From assembly GCA_017546725.1 (NCBI GenBank), contig JAFYRX010000056.1:1-39041 (forward strand): 39,041 bases of DNA, in the 5' to 3' direction. Of this stretch, positions 8,253-16,341 are shown piece after piece. The notes below the pieces were generated by a model. That model was given only the letters and a program-made list of their open reading frames with translations, made no database searches and was not told where the DNA came from. The stretch is from Alistipes sp. Its GTDB lineage: Bacteria > Bacteroidota > Bacteroidia > Bacteroidales > Rikenellaceae. The position numbers and the translations under genes are program-made. Every line of letters begins with the position of its first letter. Within the stretch, counting starts at the first letter, position 1.

Positions 8253-9554
8253 ATGCCGCAAGTAGAATTATGGGCGCTCATCCCCTTCGCAATTATGCTT
8301 TTGAGCATAGCCGTTATGCCTCTCGTGGCAGGCAAATGGTGGGAAAATAATCTACACAAACTTTATGTTGCATTGGCACTATCCATTCCGACGGGATACT
8401 ACCTGATAACAAACGGAATGGGCGAATACCTCGAGCACCAGATGCTGAAGGATTATCTGCCGTTCATCATTCTTTTAGGAACGTTGTTTATCGTTACGGG
8501 CGGAATACGCATCAATGGCGATGTGCAGGCACGCCCTCGTAACAATACATTCATAATGGCCATAGGTTATGTCCTCGCTTCTCTCATCGGAACTACGGGA
8601 GCCGCTATGTTGTTGATTAGGCCATTATTGGAGTTTAACAAACAGCGTGAGCACAAGGTGCATACCATACTTGTATTCATAGCATTGGTGGCCAACTGCG
8701 GAGGCATCTTGACACCATTGGGTGACCCACCATTGTTCTTGTTATATCTGCGAGGTGCTGAGTTTTCGTGGTTTATGAATATGTTGCCCGAGTGGTTGGT
8801 TGTAGGCGGCGTTATTCTCTTCGGATATTATTGGGTAGATAAATATATCTATTACCACAAGGAGCACATCGCCAACGTAATGGCCGACTTCAGAGAGAAG
8901 ACGCCCGTATATCTAAAGGGCAGAATAAACATCATATATCTGATTTGCATCATACTGACGGTTGCATACGTCAATCCGTCACAGATGCCACAGATGGCCG
9001 AAGAGGGTGCTCCGTTGCGCGTGACTGCGATGCGAGAGATAATACTCATTATCATCGCCCTATTCTCAATCCTCACAACACGTCGTGGCATACGCGAGGC
9101 CAACCACTTCTCGTGGGAGCCCATCACGGAGGTGGCATTTGTTTTCATCGGTATATTTGCGACTATGACACCCGCGTTAATATTCCTCAACGCCAACGCA
9201 GCAGCACTCGGCTTGCAAACACCTGCGCAATTCTTTTATGGCGCAGGATTCCTATCGGCCTTCTTGGACAACTCTCCAACGGCAGTCGCTTTCCACACCG
9301 TAGCACAAGGTTTGCCACACGCAGCAGATGCTGTAATGGTTGCAGGAGTTCCGCAGGATATCCTTCGCGCCATATCGCTGGGTTCGGTATTCTTCGGAGC
9401 AATGACCTACATAGGCAACGGCCCCAACTTTATGGTCAAGGCAATAGCCGAACAAGAGGGGGTAAAGATGCCTAGTTTCTTCGGTTATATGTTCCGATTC
9501 TCGCTAATCATTCTACTACCGCTTTACATTATCATACAGATGATATTTATCTAA
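8253..9554 (+). CDS. Sodium:proton antiporter / CitMHS-like ion transporter
   Basis: This is a 433-residue polytopic inner-membrane protein with about 11-12 hydrophobic segments. It contains the family-typical GTTGAAMLLIRPLLEFN, VANCGGILTPLGDPPLFL and FLDNSPTAVAFH segments; the paired GGxxTPLGDPP and DNxPT motifs are the re-entrant transport sites of the NhaD/ArsB/CitMHS ion-transporter superfamily. In Bacteroidota such proteins are usually annotated as sodium:proton antiporters or putative citrate transporters (CitMHS_2 type), and sequence alone does not settle the substrate. The start at 8253 (MPQVELW) is preferred over the in-frame TTG at 8202 because a -7 box lies between them. It is alone in its transcription unit and ends at a terminator 3 bases downstream. 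Confidence 0.88.
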   Translation: MPQVELWALIPFAIMLLSIAVMPLVAGKWWENNLHKLYVALALSIPTGYYLITNGMGEYLEHQMLKDYLPFIILLGTLFIVTGGIRINGDVQARPRNNTFIMAIGYVLASLIGTTGAAMLLIRPLLEFNKQREHKVHTILVFIALVANCGGILTPLGDPPLFLLYLRGAEFSWFMNMLPEWLVVGGVILFGYYWVDKYIYYHKEHIANVMADFREKTPVYLKGRINIIYLICIILTVAYVNPSQMPQMAEEGAPLRVTAMREIILIIIALFSILTTRRGIREANHFSWEPITEVAFVFIGIFATMTPALIFLNANAAALGLQTPAQFFYGAGFLSAFLDNSPTAVAFHTVAQGLPHAADAVMVAGVPQDILRAISLGSVFFGAMTYIGNGPNFMVKAIAEQEGVKMPSFFGYMFRFSLIILLPLYIIIQMIFI

Positions 9555-9556
9555 AC

Positions 9557-9595
9557 AAAACGAGTCAGCCTGCAACATTGCGACTGACTCGTTTT
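9557..9595. terminator. Bidirectional intrinsic terminator
   Basis: A perfect 12-bp stem (AAAACGAGTCAG at 9557-9568 with its complement at 9584-9595) encloses a 15-nt loop. It starts 2 bases after the transporter stop and ends 25 bases before the stop of the convergent small gene. The A-run and T-run at the two ends allow it to serve both strands. Confidence 0.85.
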
Positions 9596-9620
9596 AGTTT
9601 ATGTACTGCAAGGAGCGATG

Positions 9621-9800
9621 TTACTCTGCGGGAGCCCACTTGCAACGTACGGGAGAGACGATTGCACCCTCCTCCTTGAGTTGCTTCATAGCCTTCTCAA
9701 CCTCCTTTTTATCAAGACCGCTCAACTCTGCAATCTTACCTGCATTCAGCGGAGTACCCGCCTCCTTCATTGTAGCCAAAACTTTCTCTTTTGCTTCCAT
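9621..9800 (-). CDS. 59-residue winged-helix-like small protein
   Basis: An ATG at 9800 opens a 59-codon frame that ends in TAA at 9621. The product starts [15 protein letters not shown], continues with [19 protein letters not shown] and [16 protein letters not shown], and ends VRCKWAPAE. The helix - helix-turn-helix - helix pattern followed by a short beta hairpin ([10 protein letters not shown]) is that of a minimal MarR/DtxR-like winged helix, where [15 protein letters not shown] would be the recognition region. Lysine-rich helices support nucleic-acid binding. Similar short proteins are annotated as transcriptional regulators in Bacteroidales as I remember. It lies 64 bases after the GH99-like gene on the same strand and could be its last co-transcribed member; I see only a poor -7 match in the gap. 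Target unknown. Confidence 0.8.
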   Translation of the reverse strand: MEAKEKVLATMKEAGTPLNAGKIAELSGLDKKEVEKAMKQLKEEGAIVSPVRCKWAPAE

Positions 9801-9864
9801 AATCTTTTAGTTTTAATTAGTTTATTATTAGGTTTTTCGATAATTTACACGCTTATGCAAAAGT

Positions 9865-11784
9865 TTACTTCTTCCAGATGTAACGGAAATTAAAGCGACG
9901 GTTGGGTGCTGTATCGCCGTGAGTACAGAGCGAGATAATGTTATCGATATTCTGGGGGTTATCAGCCCACTTGAAATCGAATGTCATCTTACCACCCTTC
10001 ATATTCATACTCTCACGCTTAACACGCAATTCCAATGCCTTATCGCTAACGGCCAACTCTACGTCCGATACTTTAACCCAAGCGTGCGATACCTCATCAT
10101 ACTTGCACAACATCTTCTCGGACACCATATAATCATAGCCACTCCAACCTGTCTGCACATTCTGGTCGGCATCAACGAAGAGCATCATCCAATTATAATC
10201 GTTCTCTGACGTAAGTTTATCGGCAGTCTCGGCATAGAAATAAAGGTTGTCGCCATCGCAAGCGACCTTGCACTCTACGATATCATTACGGCCACTCTTA
10301 TCGGTATAATGCAGGTCACCATAGCCATTATGGTCACGGTGTGCAGTATCGCCCTTTGTGTCACGATAGACAACCTCAACAGCCTTCCAATCAGCCATAT
10401 TACCATCAATCTTGATATTCGCTATACCCTTGTTTTCAGGGATGGGGCGCACGCCCTTGTAGCGACGGATATTCTGCACCATCTGCATATAATAGTTGTC
10501 GGTATATCCACCCTTCATCGGGGCAATAGTACGGTTGTACTCGGCATTATACTGGTCCACAAAATAGAATGGATTTTTACGATGCAAGAAGCCGTCAAGA
10601 TTCGGTGCTGGATAACCTCCCGGGTCAAAACCACTTCTATATTTACCTGCCGTCCACTCGTTCCAGTCATTCAGATAGACAAAATCGGGGTCCACCTGCA
10701 AGGCCTCATCCCAACGGTCCTGGAAGTAGATTCCGTAACGCACGGGGTCCAACACCTCCTTATTATCCAGATATGGAACCTTGGCCTTGATAGGCATATC
10801 CTGCATATCCATAGCAGGCTGACCATCCTTGATAGTCCAACTCTTACCTACGGTATGTATGGGGTGCTGCGCAGGAGTAACAGATATCTGCTCATAACGG
10901 CCCTTCCACGTTGCAGCACGCTCCTCAGGTTTCATATTCGCCACACGTTCATCGTTGAGTTCAAGACCGAAAGACCAATTACCCTCTGTACCGACATAAC
11001 GCTTACCAGCCCACTCATAGTAGCCCCACCACATATTACGGAGTGTGAAGAACTCCTTAACCTCGTCAGAGTAGTCGGCAAAATTCTTCTCACCACCACC
11101 CACGTTGGCATCTACGCTCGGTGTAGCATTATAGAGCAACAAAGGTTTGCCGTCCCAATAGAACCAAAGGTCCTTATACTGCGGATTGCGATAGAACTTA
11201 TCGTAAAGTTGATGTACAACAGTAATCACATTGCCATTAAATGCCCAGAAGCAAAACTTGGGAACCTTATTGCCCTCCTTCTTCATCTGCGACATTGTAC
11301 GCAACGTAACCTCCCACTCATCCCAATAGAGTACAGCATTGGTAACGTCAAAAATAATCATATCGACACCCGCATCGGTAAGCATCGACATATCCTTGCG
11401 TATAACGTACTCATCCTGACTCAAGAAATAACCCACCTCTGGCTCACCCCAATGGTACATTCCATAGTTACCCCACGCTGGGTTATCGTTATCACGACTT
11501 GCATTGGCATCCTGAGCCAACACTCGGCTAACATCTCCGCCATAGGGTTTTCCTGTATGAAGGCCCTGCGTATGCCAAGTAACATAAAATATACCTACCG
11601 TACGCTCCTTATCACTCTTCAACGGAGAATCATTGGATGTCGGCATCACACGTCCAACATCGTCGGTTGCAACCCAGGTATCGGGATATATATCACGATA
11701 ATACTTCTCTTCTTTGACTTGAGCCTCTGCCACACAAACCACACTTGCGGCAAATATCAGCATAAAAAGTTTACGGAACATCAT
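9865..11784 (-). CDS. GH99/GH71-like glycoside hydrolase with C-terminal CBM9-like domain
   Basis: This 639-residue exported protein has a signal peptide at 1-22 (MMFRKLFMLIF to AEAQ). Residues about 60-420 form a TIM-barrel-like region: VGIFYVTWH at 63-71, GVDMIIFDVTN at 139-149, KPLLLYN at 213-219 and DWNEWTAGKY at 373-382, which resembles the WNEW signature of GH71/GH99 and GH99-like proteins (endo-mannosidase type). From about 450 to the end a beta-sandwich follows (IDGNMADWKAVEVVY, DNLYFYAETAD, WMMLFVDADQN) that looks like CBM9 or DOMON-like carbohydrate-binding modules. The substrate cannot be read from sequence, and GH99-like proteins without shown activity are common. It starts 28 bases after the DUF6057-type gene, so the two are very likely co-transcribed. 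Confidence 0.8.
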   Translation of the reverse strand: MMFRKLFMLIFAASVVCVAEAQVKEEKYYRDIYPDTWVATDDVGRVMPTSNDSPLKSDKERTVGIFYVTWHTQGLHTGKPYGGDVSRVLAQDANASRDNDNPAWGNYGMYHWGEPEVGYFLSQDEYVIRKDMSMLTDAGVDMIIFDVTNAVLYWDEWEVTLRTMSQMKKEGNKVPKFCFWAFNGNVITVVHQLYDKFYRNPQYKDLWFYWDGKPLLLYNATPSVDANVGGGEKNFADYSDEVKEFFTLRNMWWGYYEWAGKRYVGTEGNWSFGLELNDERVANMKPEERAATWKGRYEQISVTPAQHPIHTVGKSWTIKDGQPAMDMQDMPIKAKVPYLDNKEVLDPVRYGIYFQDRWDEALQVDPDFVYLNDWNEWTAGKYRSGFDPGGYPAPNLDGFLHRKNPFYFVDQYNAEYNRTIAPMKGGYTDNYYMQMVQNIRRYKGVRPIPENKGIANIKIDGNMADWKAVEVVYRDTKGDTAHRDHNGYGDLHYTDKSGRNDIVECKVACDGDNLYFYAETADKLTSENDYNWMMLFVDADQNVQTGWSGYDYMVSEKMLCKYDEVSHAWVKVSDVELAVSDKALELRVKRESMNMKGGKMTFDFKWADNPQNIDNIISLCTHGDTAPNRRFNFRYIWKK

Positions 11785-11812
11785 AACAGTATATTTTGGT
11801 TAAAATTCTCGA

Positions 11813-13312
11813 TTAATAGGTCGTACTACAATACATATATGCCCAATAACTCGTCGGAGCGCTCTGGCGTGCGCGGGCCTTCTGGCCGCTATTCATAAAT
11901 TGCGAGAACTTCTTAAAGTCATTCAGGCGCGACTGACGCACAGGGAAACGGTCATATATTGTATTATCAATATATGAGTAGAGAATCAATGCATCCTCAT
12001 AATATGCAGGCATCTTTTGACCGGCATAGGCCTGCGGCGCAAACTTATCGAAATATTTTCCGAAACTCTGCAAATCGCCAATAGCCAACAAGCCACAACA
12101 GAGAATATCGACAATCTTCTTATTTGTAGGATAAATCTCCAAAAGGCGCAATGACTCATTGAGCAATCTTGCCTGGCCGTGCAAACCGTGCTCGCCGATA
12201 GCGACATCACTCGGCTCTGTGGGACGAGGCTTAGGATTGGCCTTCAGAGCAGCAAGTTGCTCCCAACGAGGTTTAAGCCAAGAGCCGTGACACGTTGTAT
12301 TCGACAGAATAGTAAGATATTTCTCCGCCAACAATATATCACCCTTTCGCAGATATGCATCGGCCATAGCACGCAACGAACGGAACGAGAAACCCAGACG
12401 AGAGTGCTCGTTCAGAAGATACATAAGGTGAATAACCTCATCATCAACGCCCAGACTTTTATAAAGCAACGAATTGAAATATATACCGATAAACTCGTTT
12501 CGCTCCATAAAATAGAAATCATCGGGGGTTGTCACACCATACTCAAAAGCGCGACTTGCCAACTTATCAGTCTCAAGCAGAGCCAATACTGCATAACGCT
12601 TCATCACTGCATCAGACTGAACCATCTCGGGTGTAACAAACTTCAATATCTCCTCCCACTTCTGCTCCTCGGCCAAGTGCTCAACCTTATGGACTCTCTC
12701 GCGGAATGTACAATCCAAATCGGTAGCCGAAATATAAAATCCTACACCCAACAAAACTGCAGGAATCACAACATAAATCAATGCCAACGCAAAGCGGCTA
12801 CGCTTGGGAGCAGAGGCCTCCTTACGGCCTTTATGCGAATGATTAGGCTGATTATCATCGCTATATTTTGCAAAGAGAGGGCGACGGACAAACAGACGTG
12901 CAGCAACGGCTACCAACGCCATCGCAATCACCCAAACAAACGAGGACTCTAAATCACGATAGAGGCATTGACGAGATACAAACACTGCAACAGGGATAAA
13001 TGCAGCCCACATCAACTTCTCTTTTTTCACTACTCGCCACAAAGTGTATGAAGCCAAAGCCATAACAACCCACGCAAACAGAGTCTGCAATGCCGCAGCA
13101 ACCCAAGTCCAGCGATAGAACTGCAACACAAAGGCACCCAGATAACGCAACGCATCACCCGGCAGGCGTACCTGTAGATGGGTGAAATCGGGGAGCGTAG
13201 AGAAGAAACTATACTCCTCCATCCACTGCAATGTTTCGGGATATGCCACAATCCAGAAGACAAACACCACAGGAATGAGCAACAATGACTGAATCAACAA
13301 TATCTTTTTCAT
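11813..13312 (-). CDS. DUF6057-type polytopic membrane protein
   Basis: The 499-residue protein has about six membrane helices in its first 200 residues: one N-terminal (ILLIQSLLLIPVVFVFWIV), two around 55-100, one around 105-120 (WAAFIPVAVFVS), one around 128-145 and one around 175-195 (LALIYVVIPAVLLGVGFYI). The remaining 300 residues are soluble and helical, with TPR-like runs (LLAEKYLTILSNTTC, YYEDALILYSYID). I match this architecture from memory to the uncharacterised DUF6057 family of Bacteroidota. It lies 64 bases after the haem-motif propeller gene and 28 bases before the GH99-like gene. Function unknown; its position suggests an inner-membrane partner of those two exported proteins. 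Confidence 0.75.
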   Translation of the reverse strand: MKKILLIQSLLLIPVVFVFWIVAYPETLQWMEEYSFFSTLPDFTHLQVRLPGDALRYLGAFVLQFYRWTWVAAALQTLFAWVVMALASYTLWRVVKKEKLMWAAFIPVAVFVSRQCLYRDLESSFVWVIAMALVAVAARLFVRRPLFAKYSDDNQPNHSHKGRKEASAPKRSRFALALIYVVIPAVLLGVGFYISATDLDCTFRERVHKVEHLAEEQKWEEILKFVTPEMVQSDAVMKRYAVLALLETDKLASRAFEYGVTTPDDFYFMERNEFIGIYFNSLLYKSLGVDDEVIHLMYLLNEHSRLGFSFRSLRAMADAYLRKGDILLAEKYLTILSNTTCHGSWLKPRWEQLAALKANPKPRPTEPSDVAIGEHGLHGQARLLNESLRLLEIYPTNKKIVDILCCGLLAIGDLQSFGKYFDKFAPQAYAGQKMPAYYEDALILYSYIDNTIYDRFPVRQSRLNDFKKFSQFMNSGQKARARQSAPTSYWAYMYCSTTY

Positions 13313-13376
13313 ACGAATATTCTATAATTTTCTTTTACAAAAGCCTCTTGAATGGAAACCACAAACATCCAAAATA

Positions 13377-14876
13377 TTAATTCACCGAACGGGCAGCCTT
13401 GCTATCCTGACTATCACGGCCTGTACCTGCATCCAGCAATTCAATCAATCGCTCCTTGGGCAGGCTAACCTTACCTGTCATAAACTCGGGAATGTTATAC
13501 GACTTCAATCGCCACGTATTGTGCATCGGATTACGTTGCGGCAACAAGAATGCTCTACCGCAAGTACCATCCTCGGCAACGTGAGCGATATAAACACGTG
13601 CATAGCGACTATCCAAACGGCGACTGGCAACTACCTTCCAACGGCTTGTCGATGACCAAGAGTGATAACTCTCGCTATCGTTGCTATTGATAGGCGACAC
13701 ATCGACCAACTCACCATCCGACAAACGCATCATCTCCATATCAGACTCCTCGTGCCAAACGGGGAATGTACCGTATGCCAACTTGGCATACATAAGATAT
13801 TGACCATCGGGCGAGATACGCGGATAACCAATACTACCGCCACTTAGACGTGTATTATATACCGTATCAACCTCTTCGCCCAAAGTCATCGTATTGCGGT
13901 CAAACTTAACTCGCAACAAATCATAGTGAAGATTACGTCTATCGGTAGGCATCTTTACACTGTCAGCCGAACAGAAATAGATATACTCGCCATCGGGCGA
14001 CCACTCGGGATAGGTCTCCCAACGAGAGAGTTCGTTAAAACGCTCATCAGCCAACACCTTTCCTGTTTCTGTGTCGAAGATAATCAGGTCAGACGCTGTA
14101 TCATAGGTCTCGTTCTCACGGCTACCCTCAGCATAGAAACTCTGGAAAGTCAGATTCGAAGAATAGGCTACATAACGACCTTTGGGATTCCAGCGAGGAT
14201 ATGTACCCTGCTTTTTAGGGCCAACTGTAGCAAGATTGGTCTTGCTCAACTGACCATTCTGCCAAAATACGGTACCGCCATTATCACTACGAGAGTGGAA
14301 CATAACCGTTTCAGGCGAGTGAGCACAGAACGAGTGACAATTAACGCAACCCATATTGTTTACCGAGTTATCAACCAACACCTCCTCATTAAACGATGAC
14401 AACTCGCGCTGATAGATACCCATCTGCAACCAACCCTCATAACCAGGCTCGATAAGACGATACGATACCCACTCATCAATCTTATCGGGCGAAACGAATA
14501 TCTCAAACGGAGCATACTCCACACCTTCGGGGTTATCACCACCCCACGCACGAACCTTGACACTGAGCGCTGCACCCACATTAGCCTCAAGCATATCGTG
14601 CCACTTGGCCATAGGAATATCGACCACACCCTTGCGGCTATTGATGCTAAGCAACTCCTTGCCGTCACGCATAAACACAGCCTCAAGATGCTCGACGCCC
14701 TCAATCATAAAATTCAACGGAGCAATATTAACAGGCACCGTCACACCTACATAATCAGGAAAAATTGGCGGCATCGAATCCACCGTCTGCTTCACACCTT
14801 CGGGATGAGAGCCGCAAGCGAGCAAAAACGCCGAGGCAATCATCACAAAAACTCTTCTCATATAGTTTACATTCAT
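13377..14876 (-). CDS. TolB-like beta-propeller lipoprotein with one CxxCH haem motif
   Basis: The 499-residue lipoprotein has the lipobox LLAC with Cys21 (numbering from the ATG at 14876; a second ATG at 14861 would leave a 15-residue signal). No acidic export signal follows the Cys, so it may stay in the periplasm. Residues 40-175 are beta-rich. CVNCH at 177-181 is a c-type haem attachment motif, followed by SFC. The C-terminal half has PD40/TolB-type propeller blades: YPRWNPKGRYVAYSSN, YPEWSPDGEYIYFCS, YPRISPDGQYLMYAK, SWSSTSRWKVVASRR. The gene is first in a three- or four-gene unit with its own -7 box. Haem attachment is inferred from the motif only; no cytochrome c maturation genes are in the window. 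Confidence 0.82.
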   Translation of the reverse strand: MNVNYMRRVFVMIASAFLLACGSHPEGVKQTVDSMPPIFPDYVGVTVPVNIAPLNFMIEGVEHLEAVFMRDGKELLSINSRKGVVDIPMAKWHDMLEANVGAALSVKVRAWGGDNPEGVEYAPFEIFVSPDKIDEWVSYRLIEPGYEGWLQMGIYQRELSSFNEEVLVDNSVNNMGCVNCHSFCAHSPETVMFHSRSDNGGTVFWQNGQLSKTNLATVGPKKQGTYPRWNPKGRYVAYSSNLTFQSFYAEGSRENETYDTASDLIIFDTETGKVLADERFNELSRWETYPEWSPDGEYIYFCSADSVKMPTDRRNLHYDLLRVKFDRNTMTLGEEVDTVYNTRLSGGSIGYPRISPDGQYLMYAKLAYGTFPVWHEESDMEMMRLSDGELVDVSPINSNDSESYHSWSSTSRWKVVASRRLDSRYARVYIAHVAEDGTCGRAFLLPQRNPMHNTWRLKSYNIPEFMTGKVSLPKERLIELLDAGTGRDSQDSKAARSVN

Positions 14877-14897
14877 AATTCAAGTATAATTAGAATA

Positions 14898-14905
14898 CAA
14901 ATATA
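14898..14905 (-). promoter_or_regulatory. -7 box for the propeller / DUF6057 / GH operon
   Basis: The minus strand reads TATATTTG. The transcription start would be near 14891, about 15 bases before the ATG at 14876. A GTTG at 14922-14925 on the minus strand is a weak -33 candidate. Confidence 0.55.
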
Positions 14906-15032
14906 AACATTTTTATCAAAACAACACCCTTTAATTAGCATCTTTAAGCGAAAAGAGAGAATTTCGAGAAAACTTTTGCAGCAACAGCAGAAAAATAGTT
15001 AGGCATCATAGTTTATCATCAATAAAATTTAC

Positions 15033-15040
15033 TATTTTTG
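15033..15040 (+). promoter_or_regulatory. -7 box for purC
   Basis: The plus strand reads TATTTTTG, matching TAnnTTTG and followed by CA. The leader to the ATG at 15147 would be about 100 nt. No obvious purine riboswitch core is seen in it. Confidence 0.5.
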
Positions 15041-15146
15041 CAGTCAAGTTGCATTTGTCGGGCGAAAACCATTTTTCATAAGAGAAAATACGGCAGACAA
15101 AAGCACAATTTGAGCAGAGAAAAGCAAACTATAAAATAAGAACAAA

Positions 15147-16091
15147 ATGAAAGCAATCGTTAAGACAGACTTCAATTTCAAAGGCCAGAAGAGCCACTAT
15201 GTAGGCAAGGTGCGTGACGTATACAGCATCGACGACCAATATCTGGTTATGGTAGTTTCGGACCGCATTTCGGCATTCGACGTCGTTTTGCCCGAGGGTA
15301 TTCCTTTCAAAGGACAGGTACTCAACCAGATAGCAGCCAAGTTCCTCGACGCTACAAACAACATTCTTCCCAACTGGAAAATCGCTGTACCCGACCCTAT
15401 GGTAACCGTAGGTCACAAGTGCGAACCTTTTAAGGTTGAGATGGTTATCCGTGGCTACCTGTCAGGTCACGCTTGGAGAGAGTACAAGGCGGGCAAGCGC
15501 ACAATCTGCGGCGTAGAGATGCCCGAGGGTATGGTCGAGAATCAGAAGTTCCCCGAGCCTATCATCACCCCCACAACTAAAGCCGACGAGGGCCACGACG
15601 AGGATATTTCAAAGGAGGATATCATCGCACAGGGCATCGTAAGCCGTGAGGATTATGAGCAGTTGGAGGCATACACTCGCGCTATCTTCCAGCGTGGAAC
15701 AGAGATTGCCGCAAAGATGGGCCTTATCTTGGTTGATACTAAGTACGAGTTCGGCAAGAAGGATGGCAAGATTTACTTGATGGACGAGATTCACACTCCC
15801 GACTCTTCACGTTACTTCTATGCCGAGGGCTACGAGGAGCGTCTGGCCGCAGGCGAGAAGCAGAAGCAACTCTCAAAGGAGTTCGTACGTGAGTGGTTGA
15901 TGGCCAATGGCTTCCAGGGCCAGGAGGGCCAGCAGGTTCCCGAGATGACTCCCGAAATCGTGGATAGCATCACAGAGCGCTATATCGAACTTTACGAGAA
16001 CATCGTAGGCGAGAAGTTCGTAAAGGCAGAGTCTGACGATGTAGAGGCTCGCATCGAGAAGAACGTAAGCGACTTTTTGGCTACGTTGTAA
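15147..16091 (+). CDS. purC: SAICAR synthetase (phosphoribosylaminoimidazole-succinocarboxamide synthase)
   Basis: PurC joins aspartate to CAIR with ATP in de novo purine synthesis. The 314-residue protein is the long form usual in Bacteroidota and yeast, not the 237-residue E. coli form. It has the N-terminal ATP-binding beta hairpin [14 protein letters not shown], the lid [18 protein letters not shown], the signature [29 protein letters not shown] and LVDTKYEFG then [12 protein letters not shown] near the active site. Nearby minus-strand genes are unrelated. It appears to be monocistronic, with its own -7 box upstream and an intrinsic terminator 24 bases downstream. Confidence 0.97.
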   Translation: MKAIVKTDFNFKGQKSHYVGKVRDVYSIDDQYLVMVVSDRISAFDVVLPEGIPFKGQVLNQIAAKFLDATNNILPNWKIAVPDPMVTVGHKCEPFKVEMVIRGYLSGHAWREYKAGKRTICGVEMPEGMVENQKFPEPIITPTTKADEGHDEDISKEDIIAQGIVSREDYEQLEAYTRAIFQRGTEIAAKMGLILVDTKYEFGKKDGKIYLMDEIHTPDSSRYFYAEGYEERLAAGEKQKQLSKEFVREWLMANGFQGQEGQQVPEMTPEIVDSITERYIELYENIVGEKFVKAESDDVEARIEKNVSDFLATL

Positions 16092-16114
16092 GCGACTTTA
16101 AACAATAAAATCAT

Positions 16115-16153
16115 TAGGCTGTATGACAAAATTTGTCGACAGCCTATTTTTTT
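16115..16153 (+). terminator. Intrinsic terminator of purC
   Basis: TAGGCTGT at 16115-16122 pairs with ACAGCCTA at 16139-16146, the inner GACAAA/TTTGTC extends the stem, and a T-run follows. This separates purC from valS. Confidence 0.88.
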
Positions 16154-16208
16154 GCACAAATTCAAGGAAATTTCCCGCGCAGAAAGACCAATAACATCAA
16201 AATATTGC

Positions 16209-16216
16209 TATCTTTG
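16209..16216 (+). promoter_or_regulatory. -7 box for the valS operon
   Basis: TATCTTTG on the plus strand, followed by CA, matches TAnnTTTG. Transcription would start near 16223 with a leader of about 120 nt to the ATG at 16342. No T-box features (specifier loop, T-box sequence) are seen in the leader. Confidence 0.55.
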
Positions 16217-16341
16217 CAAAATAGTTTGCGCGCGCACGACGCAATACCCATACGCGGGCGGGCGAGAAGGTGAGACACAATGTCAACAACCAGCAAACTC
16301 ACAAAAAGAGACGACAAACAAATAATAAACACAAAATAGTT

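Noticed and set aside
10309-11898. 529-codon open frame on the plus strand opposite the GH99-like gene
   Set aside because: It is antisense to a gene with clear domains and signal peptide. Its translation is His/Ile/Thr-rich without recognisable motifs, and it lacks its own promoter.
15041-15146. Possible purine riboswitch ahead of purC
   Set aside because: I could not find the conserved three-way-junction core or paired loops.
16223-16341. Possible T-box in the valS leader
   Set aside because: No specifier stem, antiterminator bulge or terminator is seen, and T-boxes are not typical of Bacteroidota.
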